Positions 26,050 to 34,679 of a DNA stretch of 64,000 bases are shown here, piece after piece. This DNA is from Burkholderia sp. GAS332 (GTDB taxonomy: Bacteria > Pseudomonadota > Gammaproteobacteria > Burkholderiales > Burkholderiaceae): assembly GCA_900142905.1 (NCBI GenBank), contig FSRV01000002.1, forward strand, positions 1,674,001 to 1,738,000, written 5' to 3'. Both the position numbers and the translations under genes were made by a program. Within the stretch, counting starts at the first letter, position 1. Each line of letters starts with the position of its first letter. Under the pieces are notes generated by a model. The model ran no database searches, was not told the origin of the DNA, and saw only the letters and a list, made by a program, of their open reading frames with translations.

Positions 26050-28113
26050 TCAGAAATCCTTGCAAAGGCGCAGCGCGTCGTAGATCGCGCCGTGAATGTT
26101 GTGCATGGAAATGCAGTCGCCGACGCGGAACAGCAGGAAGCGACCGTTGCCGAGCTCTTCGCTGAGCGACGGTTGCGGTTCGGACGCAAAGAGCTTGTGC
26201 ACGTCCACCTGACCGCGATTTACCGACTCGGGCTTGAGCGTCCAGTAGAGCTGGTCATTCGGCGTGCTGCCGTTTTCGATCACCACCTGATCCACCACCC
26301 GCTCTTCCTGCTCTTCCGTGTACTCGTTGCGGATCACGGCGATCTTCTTGCCGTCTTCCTCGTAGACCTTGTCGAGCCAGTAGTTCGGCGTGTGAATCAC
26401 GCCTTGCGCGTAGAGCCGGCGATAGAAGATCGGGAACGTGGTGCCGCCTACATCGTCGGCAACCTTCACGTCAGGCGTCACGATCTCGACGTTCGAGCCG
26501 CGGCTCGACATGAAATCCGCGACGCCCGCGCCGGCATGCGTGCTGACGCCGTCATAAACCAGCACGTTCTTGCCCGGCTCGACCTTGCCTGACAGCACAT
26601 CCCATGAACTGACCGCGAGCCCTTCCTCGACGCCCCACGCCGCCACTTGCGACGTGAACGACGAACCGCCCGTGGCCAGCACGACGATGTCCGGTTTCTC
26701 GGCCATGATGGTTTTTTCGCCGGCGGCGACACCCAGACGGCGGTCGACACCGAGGCGCTTCGTTTCCATATCGAACCAGCGCACGATGCCCGCCATCTGT
26801 TCACGCTGCGGCGCTTTCGCCGCCAGCATGATCTGACCGCCGACAGTGTCGTTCTTCTCGAACAACACCACGTCATGGCCACGCGACTTCGCCACGCGCG
26901 CCGCTTCCAGTCCAGCGGGACCCGCACCGACGACGACCACCTTGCGCTTCGGCCCACGTGTCTTTGCGATCACGTGCGGCATGGTTTCTTCACGGGAGGT
27001 CGCGGCGTTCTGCACGCACAGCACGTCGAGCCCGTTGTACTGGCGGTCGATGCAATAGTTCGCGCCGACGCATTGCTTGATCTCGTCCTCGCGACCGTCG
27101 CGGATCTTGATGACCATATGCGGATCGGCAATCTGCGCGCGGGTCATGCCAACCAGATCGACCATGCCGCTCGCGAGCAGACGTTCCGCCTGACCCGCGT
27201 CGCGAATACTTTGCGCGTGCATCACCGGCAGCTTCACCACCGACTTGATACCCGCCGCGAGATGCACGAACGGTTCGGGCGGCAGCGCCATTGGCGGCAT
27301 GCAGTTCGCCAGTGTGTTGTGCGTATCCGCGCCCGAACCGATCACACCCAGGTAGTCGATCAGGCCGGTTTCGCTCATCGCCTGAGCGATTTCTTTCAGT
27401 TGTTCGTGATCGAGACCGTCTTCATGGAATTCATCGCCACACATACGCAGACCGACGCAGAAATCCGCACCGACCGCTTCGCGCACGGCATTCAACACTT
27501 CCGTACCGAAACGCAGACGGTTTTCGAGCGAACCGCCCCATTCGTCGGTGCGGAAATTCGTGCGCGGGCTCCAGAACTGATCGATCAGATGCTGGTGGGC
27601 GGCCGAAATTTCGATGCCGTCCATCCCGGCATCCTTCACACGCTTTGCGGCCGCTGCAAAATCCGAAATGATGCGGCGAATTTCTTCCACTTCAATGATC
27701 TTCGCGTTGCCGCGGTGCACCGGCTCACGCACACCGGATGGCGACATCAGATGCGGCCAATGTTCACCATGAAACGCCGAGCGGCGGCCCATGTGCGTGG
27801 CCTGGATCATGATCTTCGCGCCGTGCCGATGCATCGCTTCGGCGAGCCGCGCAAGCGGATCGATGATCTTGTCGGTCGAGAGGTTCACCGACTTCCACCA
27901 GCCTTGCGGGCTATCGATCGACACCGGGCTCGACCCGCCGCACACGGCGAGCCCGACACCGCCCTTGGCCTTCTCTTCGTAGTAACGGATATAACGGTCG
28001 CCGGGCAGACCGCCCGGTTCCGCATACACCTCCGCGTGCGCGGTGCTGACGATGCGGTTACGCAAAGTCAACTGGTTCAGTGTGAGAGGCTTGAAAAGGT
28101 TCGGGTAACGCAT
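26050..28113 (-). CDS. dgcA: Dimethylglycine demethylase DgcA
   Basis: DgcA oxidises dimethylglycine to sarcosine and formaldehyde. The 687-residue chain has an old-yellow-enzyme-type FMN barrel (residues 1 to about 370, with GIEISAAHQHLIDQFWSP) and then an NAD/FAD-type domain (VVVVGAGPAGLEAARVAKSRG near 395). In trimethylamine dehydrogenase the junction carries four 4Fe-4S cysteines. Here the corresponding segment is CVGANYC followed by a further Cys 13 residues on (VLCVQN), so one ligand position is Ala. ATG 28113 follows a GAGG. The gene is followed by dgcB after two bases and preceded by the DUF5943 gene by 40 bases. Confidence 0.92.
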   Translation of the reverse strand: MRYPNLFKPLTLNQLTLRNRIVSTAHAEVYAEPGGLPGDRYIRYYEEKAKGGVGLAVCGGSSPVSIDSPQGWWKSVNLSTDKIIDPLARLAEAMHRHGAKIMIQATHMGRRSAFHGEHWPHLMSPSGVREPVHRGNAKIIEVEEIRRIISDFAAAAKRVKDAGMDGIEISAAHQHLIDQFWSPRTNFRTDEWGGSLENRLRFGTEVLNAVREAVGADFCVGLRMCGDEFHEDGLDHEQLKEIAQAMSETGLIDYLGVIGSGADTHNTLANCMPPMALPPEPFVHLAAGIKSVVKLPVMHAQSIRDAGQAERLLASGMVDLVGMTRAQIADPHMVIKIRDGREDEIKQCVGANYCIDRQYNGLDVLCVQNAATSREETMPHVIAKTRGPKRKVVVVGAGPAGLEAARVAKSRGHDVVLFEKNDTVGGQIMLAAKAPQREQMAGIVRWFDMETKRLGVDRRLGVAAGEKTIMAEKPDIVVLATGGSSFTSQVAAWGVEEGLAVSSWDVLSGKVEPGKNVLVYDGVSTHAGAGVADFMSSRGSNVEIVTPDVKVADDVGGTTFPIFYRRLYAQGVIHTPNYWLDKVYEEDGKKIAVIRNEYTEEQEERVVDQVVIENGSTPNDQLYWTLKPESVNRGQVDVHKLFASEPQPSLSEELGNGRFLLFRVGDCISMHNIHGAIYDALRLCKDF

Positions 28114-28153
28114 CGCGATCGACCTCGGAATAGATAGGCTGTGTGCGTTGTTG

Positions 28154-28690
28154 TTACGACGCGAGCGGCGACACTTCGAACACGCAGTGATCGTGGCCTT
28201 CAGCCGCGCACTGCGCTTCCTTCGAATGGGACGGCGGACCTTTGCGCTGTCCAGCCGGCGCGGTGTCGTTGACCCAATCCATCGCGCCCGCGAACCAGCC
28301 GGCGAACATGTAGCAAAGCTTGCCTTCCTTGCCCGGCTGCGCGAGCACGAACGACGAGTGATGCAATTCGATGCGCGCCCGCGAGCTGGACGGATCGGAT
28401 TCCGTGATCGTGAAGAGGCCCCAGCCGCGTTGCGACAGACGGTTCAGGTAATGCTTGAACACCGCCATGCCTGCGATGCCATGCTGCTTCGCTTCCTTGT
28501 CGCACCAGAAGTACGCGGACTTGTAACCGGCCTTGTAGAGGATCTCGGCATACGTGTCGATGCCCAGCGCTTCCTCGACGGCAGTGTGGTTGTTCGTGAA
28601 GAAGTGACGCGGCACGTAAAGCATCGGCAGCGCGTCGGTCGTCCAGACGCCGGTGTTCGGATCGACGTCGATAGGCAGTTGGGGTTGCAT
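28154..28690 (-). CDS. DUF5943 protein of the dimethylglycine operon
   Basis: The 178-residue protein is the homologue of the DUF5943 gene that precedes dgcA in Pseudomonas. Its C-terminal half looks like a V4R (4-vinyl-reductase) small-molecule-binding domain, ending CAAEGHDHCVFEV with paired Cys/His. The N-terminus has LPMLYVPRHFFTNNHTAVEE. The function is unknown; conserved linkage to dgcAB suggests a role in dimethylglycine oxidation or sensing. ATG 28690 is preceded by GGAG. It lies 40 bases before dgcA and 57 bases after the dipeptidase gene. Confidence 0.8.
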   Translation of the reverse strand: MQPQLPIDVDPNTGVWTTDALPMLYVPRHFFTNNHTAVEEALGIDTYAEILYKAGYKSAYFWCDKEAKQHGIAGMAVFKHYLNRLSQRGWGLFTITESDPSSSRARIELHHSSFVLAQPGKEGKLCYMFAGWFAGAMDWVNDTAPAGQRKGPPSHSKEAQCAAEGHDHCVFEVSPLAS

Positions 28691-28747
28691 GTGGGGGCTC
28701 CGTTTTGTATGGGGTCGCGTTCGGGTTGAGGTTCGATAACGTGGAGA

Positions 28748-29722
28748 TCAAACCTTCCAGACTTCGCCGAACACCCGTACCCAGTTCTCACCCATGATCT
28801 TCTTGATGCGGGTTTCGCTCCAACCGGCGCGCTCCATCGCTGCCGTCAGGTTCGGAAACTCGCCGATCGTGCGAATGCCTTCCGGATTCACCACCTTGCC
28901 GAAGTTCGTCAGCTGGCGATAACGGCCCTTGTCGTGCGTGATCCAGTCGAAGAACTCGGTGCTATAGCCTTGCGTGAAGTCCGTACCGATGCCGACCTGA
29001 TCCTCGCCGATCAGATTCACCACATAGTCGATCGCTTCGATATAGTCTTCGACCGTCGCGTCCGGACCGCGCTTGAGGAACGGCGCGAACATCGTCACGC
29101 CGACGAAACCGCCTGCGTCCGCGATCTCTTTCAGTTGTTCATCGCTCTTGTTGCGCGGATGTTCTTTCAGCCCCGACGGGCAGCAATGCGAGTAGCACAC
29201 CGGCTTGTTCGACGCGGCAATCGCTTCGGAAGAAGTTTTGCCGCCCACATGCGAGAGATCGACCATGATGCCGACGCGATTCATCTCCTGAATCACTTCG
29301 CGGCCATAGCCTGACAAACCGCCGTCGCGCTCATAGCAGCCCGTGCCGACCAGGTTCTGCGTGTTGTAACAAAGCTGGACCACGTTCACGCCGAGGTCCT
29401 TGAAGGCCTCGATATAGCCGAGGTTATCTTCGAACGCATGCGCGTTCTGGAAACCAAAAATGATGCCGGTTTTGTTCTCTTTCTTCGCGCGCAGGATGTC
29501 ATCGGTGGTACGCACAAGCGTCAGGATCTCGCCATACTCGCGGATCTGCTGCTTCATTTCGGCGATGTTGTCGACGGTCTTCTGGAAGCTTTCCCAGACC
29601 GATACCGTGCAGTTCACCGCGGTCACACCGCCCTTGCGCATGTCTTCGAACACCGAGCGCTCGAACTTCGAAATGTTCAGACCGTCGATGATGATGCTGT
29701 TGTCGTGCAGAGTGCTCATCAT
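28748..29722 (-). CDS. Membrane dipeptidase-family (M19) metallohydrolase
   Basis: The 324-residue protein belongs to the renal-dipeptidase (M19) family. Metal-site segments are visible: the N-terminal IIIDGLNISKF (which lacks the usual HxD), VDLSHVGGKTSSEA near 178, KPVCYSHCCPSG near 195, and GIGTDFTQG near 250. No signal peptide is seen, so it is cytoplasmic. The same gene occurs in the Pseudomonas dgc cluster; its substrate there is not established to my knowledge. Two adjacent ATGs (29722, 29719) follow GGAG, and the second has slightly better spacing. The missing first-metal HxD sequence is an oddity of this subfamily. Confidence 0.82.
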   Translation of the reverse strand: MMSTLHDNSIIIDGLNISKFERSVFEDMRKGGVTAVNCTVSVWESFQKTVDNIAEMKQQIREYGEILTLVRTTDDILRAKKENKTGIIFGFQNAHAFEDNLGYIEAFKDLGVNVVQLCYNTQNLVGTGCYERDGGLSGYGREVIQEMNRVGIMVDLSHVGGKTSSEAIAASNKPVCYSHCCPSGLKEHPRNKSDEQLKEIADAGGFVGVTMFAPFLKRGPDATVEDYIEAIDYVVNLIGEDQVGIGTDFTQGYSTEFFDWITHDKGRYRQLTNFGKVVNPEGIRTIGEFPNLTAAMERAGWSETRIKKIMGENWVRVFGEVWKV

Positions 29723-29737
29723 TTGCTCCAGGCGTGC

Positions 29738-31012
29738 TTAGTAGATGGGAAAGCGTTCGCACAGCGCGAAAATCTCGCGGCGCACGCGTTGTTCGGTTGT
29801 GGCATGGCCTTCCGGATGATCGCGCAGCGCGTCGAGCACTTCGACGATCAGCCGCCCGACTTCGCGGAACTCACTCACGCCGAAGCCACGCGTGGTGCCT
29901 GCCGGCGTGCCGAGGCGAACACCGGACGTGACCGTCGGCTTCTCGGTGTCGAAAGGAATGCCGTTCTTATTGCAGGTGATGCCCGCGCGTTCCAGCGCCT
30001 GCTCGACCTGATTGCCTTTGAGGCCCTTCGGGCGCAGATCGACCAGCAGCAGATGGTTGTCCGTGCCGCCCGTCACCAGATCGACGCCGCCCGCCTTCAG
30101 CACTTCGCCCAGCGCCTGAGCATTCGCGAGCACGTTGTCGATGTAGGTCTTGAAGCCCGGTTGCAGCGCCTCGCCGAACGCCACCGCCTTGCCGGCAATC
30201 ACATGCATCAGCGGACCGCCCTGCAAGCCGGGAAACACCGCGGAATTGATCTTCTTGGCGATGTCTTCGTCATTTGTCAGCACAAAGCCGCCACGCGGAC
30301 CGCGCAAGGTCTTATGCGTAGTCGACGTCACGACGTGCGCGTGCTCGACCGGATTTTGATGACGCCCGGCCGCGATAATCCCCGCGATGTGCGCCATATC
30401 CACCATCAGCTTCGCGCCCACGCCATCGGCGATCGCGCGCAGCCGTGCGAAATCCAGTGCACGCGGATAAGCCGAGAAGCCGGCTATCAGCAGCGCCGGT
30501 TTATGCTGCTGCGCGAGTTCCTCGATCTGCTCGTAATCGATCAGCATCGTGTCGCGATTCACGCCGTATTGCACGGCGTTGAACCACTTGCCCGACATCG
30601 CCGGCTTGGCGCCGTGGGTCAGGTGGCCACCCGCGTCGAGCGACATGCCCAGCACCGTGTCGCCCGGCTTCACAAGTGCGAGCATCACCGCGCCGTTGGC
30701 CTGCGCGCCGGAGTGCGGTTGCACGTTGGCGAATTTCGCATTGAACAGCTGCTTGATGCGATCGAGCGCCAGCGTTTCGATCACGTCGGCGTATTCGCAC
30801 CCACCGTAATAGCGTTTCCCCGGATACCCTTCCGCGTACTTGTTGGTCAGCACCGAGCCCTGCGCTTCGAGCACCGCGCGCGACACGATGTTTTCCGACG
30901 CGATCAGTTCGACTTGCGACTGCTGGCGCTCCAGCTCTTTCAAAATGGCGCCGCGCACCGCCGCGTCACGCGTGGCGAGCGATTCTTCGAAGAAAGGATT
31001 CGGGTTCGACAT
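29738..31012 (-). CDS. glyA: Serine hydroxymethyltransferase
   Basis: GlyA combines glycine with methylene-THF to give serine, so it consumes both products of sarcosine oxidation. The 424-residue PLP enzyme has [13 protein letters not shown] near 110, the PLP-lysine motif [12 protein letters not shown] near 230 and a normal length. I chose ATG 31012 ([12 protein letters not shown]) because family similarity begins there; the open frame upstream to 31177 is not conserved in style. It is the first gene of a minus-strand run (glyA, dipeptidase, DUF5943, dgcA, dgcB, etfA, etfB) with short gaps, probably one operon. It is likely a pathway-specific second GlyA. Confidence 0.93.
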   Translation of the reverse strand: MSNPNPFFEESLATRDAAVRGAILKELERQQSQVELIASENIVSRAVLEAQGSVLTNKYAEGYPGKRYYGGCEYADVIETLALDRIKQLFNAKFANVQPHSGAQANGAVMLALVKPGDTVLGMSLDAGGHLTHGAKPAMSGKWFNAVQYGVNRDTMLIDYEQIEELAQQHKPALLIAGFSAYPRALDFARLRAIADGVGAKLMVDMAHIAGIIAAGRHQNPVEHAHVVTSTTHKTLRGPRGGFVLTNDEDIAKKINSAVFPGLQGGPLMHVIAGKAVAFGEALQPGFKTYIDNVLANAQALGEVLKAGGVDLVTGGTDNHLLLVDLRPKGLKGNQVEQALERAGITCNKNGIPFDTEKPTVTSGVRLGTPAGTTRGFGVSEFREVGRLIVEVLDALRDHPEGHATTEQRVRREIFALCERFPIY

Positions 31013-31456
31013 GGAAGGTCCGTGGGGTGGTTGGCGGAGGACCGGGAGCGGCTGTGAAGCGGGCGGTTGATCCTGCTGTAACGCCCTGCTGCTACCGGTC
31101 TGCATTGCGTCTATTCTTGACGTTCGCCCTGCGCGCCAATTTATGAATTCAGACGCGTTCTTTGCCTTTTCCGCCATGAGCGACCTTTTTCCACAAGTCG
31201 CGATGATGGTTTTAGAACGACCGTTAGCCTTTCGCGCTTTTGCTGCACTGCAGCTGACCGTTGTGCGCGGTTCGGGTGCGTAGGTGGCCGCTGACGGCGC
31301 CGTTCTGGTGCCGTTTGTTTAGCTATCCCTCTTTTATTCATAAGCAACTGAGGGTTTAGCCTGATGGCACGTTAGTTGCGCTCGTCCTCAAAATTGCAGC
31401 AGTCGCCGCTCCCCACGGCGACGCGACATTACAGATTCGAAGGATTCATTTCCCCC
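31013..31456. promoter_or_regulatory. Divergent control region between glyA and gbdR
   Basis: This 444-base gap holds the promoters for the glyA-dgc-etf operon and for gbdR; I see no gene in it. On the plus strand CGACC at 31181 and CGATG at 31201 resemble the CGACA direct repeats found before other betaine genes. Their spacing is 20 rather than 21 bp, so I do not list them as a match. The stretch 31320-31380 is AT-richer and is a reasonable place for the gbdR promoter. Confidence 0.45.
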
Positions 31457-32455
31457 ATGTCCACCGATCGCACGGCGTCGCTGTCGCATTTCGCATTCAT
31501 GCCGGTTCCGAACTTCACGATGATCGCGTTCACCAACGCGATCGAAGTCCTCCGCATGGCGAACTACCTGACAGGACAAACGCTTTACCGCTGGTCGATC
31601 GTGAGCCCCGAAGGCGGCCCGGTGACGGCGAGCAACGGTCTGGCGGTCGACACCGGGCCAGTCGAATGCGTCGGTCAGCCGGATATCGTGTTCGTGGTCG
31701 GCGGTATCGACGTACAGCGCGCCACGACCCCCGCCCATCTTTCCGCCCTGCGCCGCTTCGCCCGCATGGGCAGCGTGCTCGGCAGCCTGTGCACCGGCAC
31801 CTATGCGCTGGCGCGCGCCGGTCTGCTGGGCGGCTATGCCTGTGCGATTCACTGGGAGAACATGTCGGCGCTCAAGGAAGAGTTTCCCGACACGCGCTTT
31901 CTGAAAGAACTGTTCGTGATCGATCGCGATCGCGTCACGTGTACGGGCGGCGTCGCGCCGCTCGACATGATGCTCAACCTGATCGCGCCGCGTGTCGGCA
32001 CGGCACGGGTCACGCAGATCGCGGAGCAGTTCATCGTCGAACATGTGCGCGATACGAGCGCACAACAGAAAATGCCGCTGGTGGCGCGGCTCGGTTCGGC
32101 CAACAAGTCGCTCTTCGAAGTGATCTCGCTGATGGAGAACAACATCGAAGAGCCGCTGTCACGCGAAGAGCTCGCACGGCTCGCCGACATGTCGCAACGG
32201 CAGTTGCAGCGCCTGTTCCGCGAACACCTGGGCATGACGCCGACGCATTACTATCTAACGCTGCGCTTGCGGCGCGCCCGCGAGTTGCTCCTGCAGACCG
32301 ACATGTCGATCATGCATATCACGATGGCTTGCGGCTTCCAGTCGGCTTGCCACTTCTCGAAGAGCTATCGCGACGCATTCGGCACCGCGCCGACGCGCGA
32401 ACGGCGCAGGCAGGCGCCGTCGCTGGCTTCCGGCTCGCCTGTGATGGCGGCTTGA
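31457..32455 (+). CDS. gbdR: AraC-family regulator with GATase1-like domain, GbdR type
   Basis: The 332-residue protein has an N-terminal DJ-1/PfpI-type glutamine-amidotransferase-like domain (LSHFAFMPVPNFTMIAFTNA; GSLCTGTYALARAGL near 110) that senses the ligand. A C-terminal AraC DNA-binding domain from about 225 follows (LARLADMSQRQLQRLFREHL and CGFQSACHFSKSYRDAFG). In Pseudomonas the homologue GbdR responds to glycine betaine and dimethylglycine and activates gbc, dgc, sox and transport genes. Its position divergent from glyA-dgc supports this. ATG 31457 is the start of similarity. It ends convergently with fdhA at a strong stem-loop. Confidence 0.88.
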   Translation: MSTDRTASLSHFAFMPVPNFTMIAFTNAIEVLRMANYLTGQTLYRWSIVSPEGGPVTASNGLAVDTGPVECVGQPDIVFVVGGIDVQRATTPAHLSALRRFARMGSVLGSLCTGTYALARAGLLGGYACAIHWENMSALKEEFPDTRFLKELFVIDRDRVTCTGGVAPLDMMLNLIAPRVGTARVTQIAEQFIVEHVRDTSAQQKMPLVARLGSANKSLFEVISLMENNIEEPLSREELARLADMSQRQLQRLFREHLGMTPTHYYLTLRLRRARELLLQTDMSIMHITMACGFQSACHFSKSYRDAFGTAPTRERRRQAPSLASGSPVMAA

Positions 32456-32493
32456 GTCGATTACCTCACTGACAACTTCACTGCCTGAAAACA

Positions 32494-32527
32494 CAACGCG
32501 TTGAACGGGAACCCGCTCAACGCGTTG
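32494..32527. terminator. Stem-loop between convergent gbdR and fdhA
   Basis: CAACGCGTTGAACGGG (32494-32509) and CCCGCTCAACGCGTTG (32512-32527) pair along 16 positions with one mismatch and a two-base loop. It lies 39 bases after gbdR and 71 bases from the fdhA stop. There is no strong T-run, but placement between convergent genes suggests a bidirectional terminator. Confidence 0.6.
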
Positions 32528-32597
32528 CGGTGTAATCACGCTGTTCAGCCTTGCGTGACAGCCTCAGACAGGACCGCGAACGCGGACCCTCCACGCC

Positions 32598-33797
32598 TCA
32601 AGCCGCTTTCAACAGCCCGTGCGGATCGATCACAAACTTCTTCGGCGCGCCGCCATCGAACTGCCGGTAACCGTCCGGGGCTTGATCAAGCGATACAACG
32701 GTCACGTTGACGATGTCGGCAATCGGCAAGCGGTCCCACAAGATCGCCTGCATCAGATTGTGGTTGTACTTCATCACCGGCGTCTGTCCGGTGTGGAACG
32801 AGTGCGATTTGGCCCAGCCGAGGCCGAAGCGGATGCTCAGGCTGCCTTTGCGGGCGGCGGCATCGGTGGCACCCGGATCGTCCGTCACATACAGGCCCGG
32901 AATACCGATCGCGCCCGCCGCCCGAGTGATTTCCATCAGCGAATTGAGCACGGTGGCCGGCGCTTCCTCATGCGAGCCGCTGCTGCCATGGCCGTGCGCC
33001 TCGAAGCCGACGCAGTCCACCGCGCAGTCCACTTCGGGCTTGCCGAGAATCTGTTCGATCTGCTCGCCGAGCGTGGCGTCCTTCGACAGGTCGATGGTCT
33101 GGAAGCCCATCTTGCGCGCATGCGCGAGACGCGCCTCATTCATATCGCCGACGATCGTGCAGGCCGCGCCCAACAAGCGTGCGGAAGCGGCCGCCGCCAT
33201 CCCCACCGGCCCCGCGCCGGCAATGTAGACGGTAGCGCCGGGTTTCACGCCCGCCATCACCGCACCGTGATAGCCGGTCGGCAGAATATCGGACAGGCAA
33301 GTCAGGTCGCGGATTTTCGACATCGCCTGGGCGTGGTCGGGGAATTTCAGCAGATTGAAGTCCGCGTACGGCACCAGTACGTACTCGGCCTGGCCGCCGA
33401 TCCAGCCGCCCATGTCGACATAGCCATAAGCTCCGCCCGCCCGCGACGGATTGACGTTCAAGCACACACCGGTGTGCTGCGCCTTGCAGGTCGGACAGCG
33501 TCCGCAAGCAACGTTGAAGGGCACCGACACCAGGTCGCCGATCTTCAACGTTTCAACGTCGCGGCCCACCTCGATCACCTCGCCCGTGATCTCGTGGCCG
33601 AGCACGAGGCCGACCTCGGCTGTCGTGCGGCCGCGCACCATGTGCTGATCGGAGCCGCAAATATTCGTGCTGACCACCTTCAGGATCACGCCGTGGCCGA
33701 TTGACCGGCCACGCGGATCGACCATCTTCGGAAAGTCGATCGACTGCACTTCCACCTTGCCCTGCCCTAGATACACGACGCCGCGATTGCTGCTCAT
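32598..33797 (-). CDS. fdhA: Glutathione-independent formaldehyde dehydrogenase
   Basis: FdhA oxidises free formaldehyde, released by GbcA, DgcA and sarcosine oxidase, to formate with NAD. The 399-residue zinc dehydrogenase has the catalytic-zinc Cys in NICGSDQHMVRG near residue 47 and GHE near 68. The structural-zinc cysteines are in CGRCPTCKAQHTGVC near 98-112, and the cofactor motif IAGAGPVGMAAA is near 190. The Pseudomonas enzyme of this type is part of the same pathway. ATG 33797 follows a purine-rich AGACAGG. Its promoter region is shared with the divergent betI and contains a 21-bp-spaced CGACA repeat. Confidence 0.93.
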   Translation of the reverse strand: MSSNRGVVYLGQGKVEVQSIDFPKMVDPRGRSIGHGVILKVVSTNICGSDQHMVRGRTTAEVGLVLGHEITGEVIEVGRDVETLKIGDLVSVPFNVACGRCPTCKAQHTGVCLNVNPSRAGGAYGYVDMGGWIGGQAEYVLVPYADFNLLKFPDHAQAMSKIRDLTCLSDILPTGYHGAVMAGVKPGATVYIAGAGPVGMAAAASARLLGAACTIVGDMNEARLAHARKMGFQTIDLSKDATLGEQIEQILGKPEVDCAVDCVGFEAHGHGSSGSHEEAPATVLNSLMEITRAAGAIGIPGLYVTDDPGATDAAARKGSLSIRFGLGWAKSHSFHTGQTPVMKYNHNLMQAILWDRLPIADIVNVTVVSLDQAPDGYRQFDGGAPKKFVIDPHGLLKAA

Positions 33798-33896
33798 TTG
33801 CCTGTCTCCATGTTCTGTGAGCGGCGCGCCCGACTCGATGTGGCGCGCCGTTCAACGAGCGTAGCGCCCGCTGAAACAAAGGACATGTGCCGAACA

Positions 33897-33922
33897 CGAC
33901 ACCGGCTTGGCTGGAACCGACA
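33897..33922 (-). promoter_or_regulatory. CGACA direct repeats, 21-bp spacing (candidate GbdR site, fdhA)
   Basis: CGACA occurs at 33897-33901 and again at 33918-33922, starts exactly 21 bp apart, 100-125 bases upstream of the fdhA start. The same arrangement and orientation is found before sdaA, choV and the betaine-binding-protein gene. Confidence 0.5.
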
Positions 33923-33965
33923 CGCCAGGCGCAACCCGCATCCACGTTGATGCAACCCGCTTTTT

Positions 33966-33985
33966 ATTGATTGACCGTTCAATAT
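33966..33985. promoter_or_regulatory. BetI operator
   Basis: ATTGATTGACCGTTCAATAT is an imperfect palindrome (ATTGA...TCAAT) closely matching the operator that BetI binds upstream of bet genes in Escherichia coli. It lies 65-84 bases before the betI ATG in an AT-rich promoter-like stretch. BetI would repress betI-betB-betA until choline is present. fdhA, transcribed the other way, shares this region. Confidence 0.8.
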
Positions 33986-34049
33986 AAAAAAACTAACATG
34001 GTCCATCGAACACTTGGATGGTCGGCCCGCGCCCGCTGCCCCTAGCACC

Positions 34050-34637
34050 ATGCCCAAACTTGGAATGCGCGAAATCCGCCGCGCCCAGCTGATCGACGCC
34101 ACCCTGCTGACCATCGACCAGACCGGCCTGGCCGGTGCGACGCTCGCCTCGGTTGCGCAGCGCGCGAGCATTTCCACCGGCATCGTCAGCCACTATTTCG
34201 GCGACAAGGACGGTTTGCTCGAAGCCACCATGCGCCATGTACTGCGCGATCTGTGGCAAGCCACGTCGCGCAGGCGCCGTGCGGCGAAGGCGGATCCCCG
34301 CTCGAAGCTGCGCGCGGTCGTCGCGGCGAATTTCGACGCCGAGCAGACCAGCAGCCCCGTGATGAAAACGTGGCTCGCGTTCTGGTCCGAAAGCATGCAC
34401 AAGCCGCAATTGCGGCGGCTTCAGTACGTGAACACGCGCCGCCTGAACTCGAACCTGTGCGCGGATTTTTCTAAAGCGCTGCCGCGTGCGGCGGCGCGCC
34501 GTGCGGCGAGCGGCCTCGCGGCGCTGATTGACGGATTGTGGCTGCGCGGCGCTTTGTCCGGCGAGCCCTTCGATACCAAGGCTGCCCTGCGCGTGGCAAA
34601 CGACTACATCGATCTGCTGCTGGAAGCACGCAACTAG
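34050..34637 (+). CDS. betI: Choline-responsive TetR-type repressor BetI
   Basis: The 195-residue protein has the exact usual length of BetI and begins [19 protein letters not shown]. The TetR helix-turn-helix is [20 protein letters not shown] at about residues 30-49 and the C-terminal dimer and ligand part ends near LLLEARN. It represses bet genes in the absence of choline. I chose ATG 34050 rather than the in-frame ATG at 34014 because family homology begins at MPKLGM. The palindromic operator at 33966-33985 lies just upstream, so autoregulation is expected. betB follows after 42 bases. Confidence 0.93.
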   Translation: MPKLGMREIRRAQLIDATLLTIDQTGLAGATLASVAQRASISTGIVSHYFGDKDGLLEATMRHVLRDLWQATSRRRRAAKADPRSKLRAVVAANFDAEQTSSPVMKTWLAFWSESMHKPQLRRLQYVNTRRLNSNLCADFSKALPRAAARRAASGLAALIDGLWLRGALSGEPFDTKAALRVANDYIDLLLEARN

Positions 34638-34679
34638 CACGCATCCAGAGCGGCGACATTTTCAGAAAAGGAGCAAGTC

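Noticed and set aside
26647..28137. 496-codon plus-strand open frame over dgcA
   Set aside because: It is antisense to dgcA with strongly biased composition and no ribosome-binding site.
29438..31057. 539-codon plus-strand open frame over glyA and the dipeptidase gene
   Set aside because: It spans the boundary of two certain minus-strand genes and has shadow-type composition.
31181..31205. CGACC/CGATG pair before glyA as a fifth GbdR-type site
   Set aside because: The spacing is 20 rather than 21 bp and the flanking bases do not match the other four, so I left it out of the set.
31013..31456. Glycine riboswitch upstream of glyA or a related aptamer
   Set aside because: I looked for paired aptamer-like stems and conserved purine cores before glyA and sdaA and saw none.
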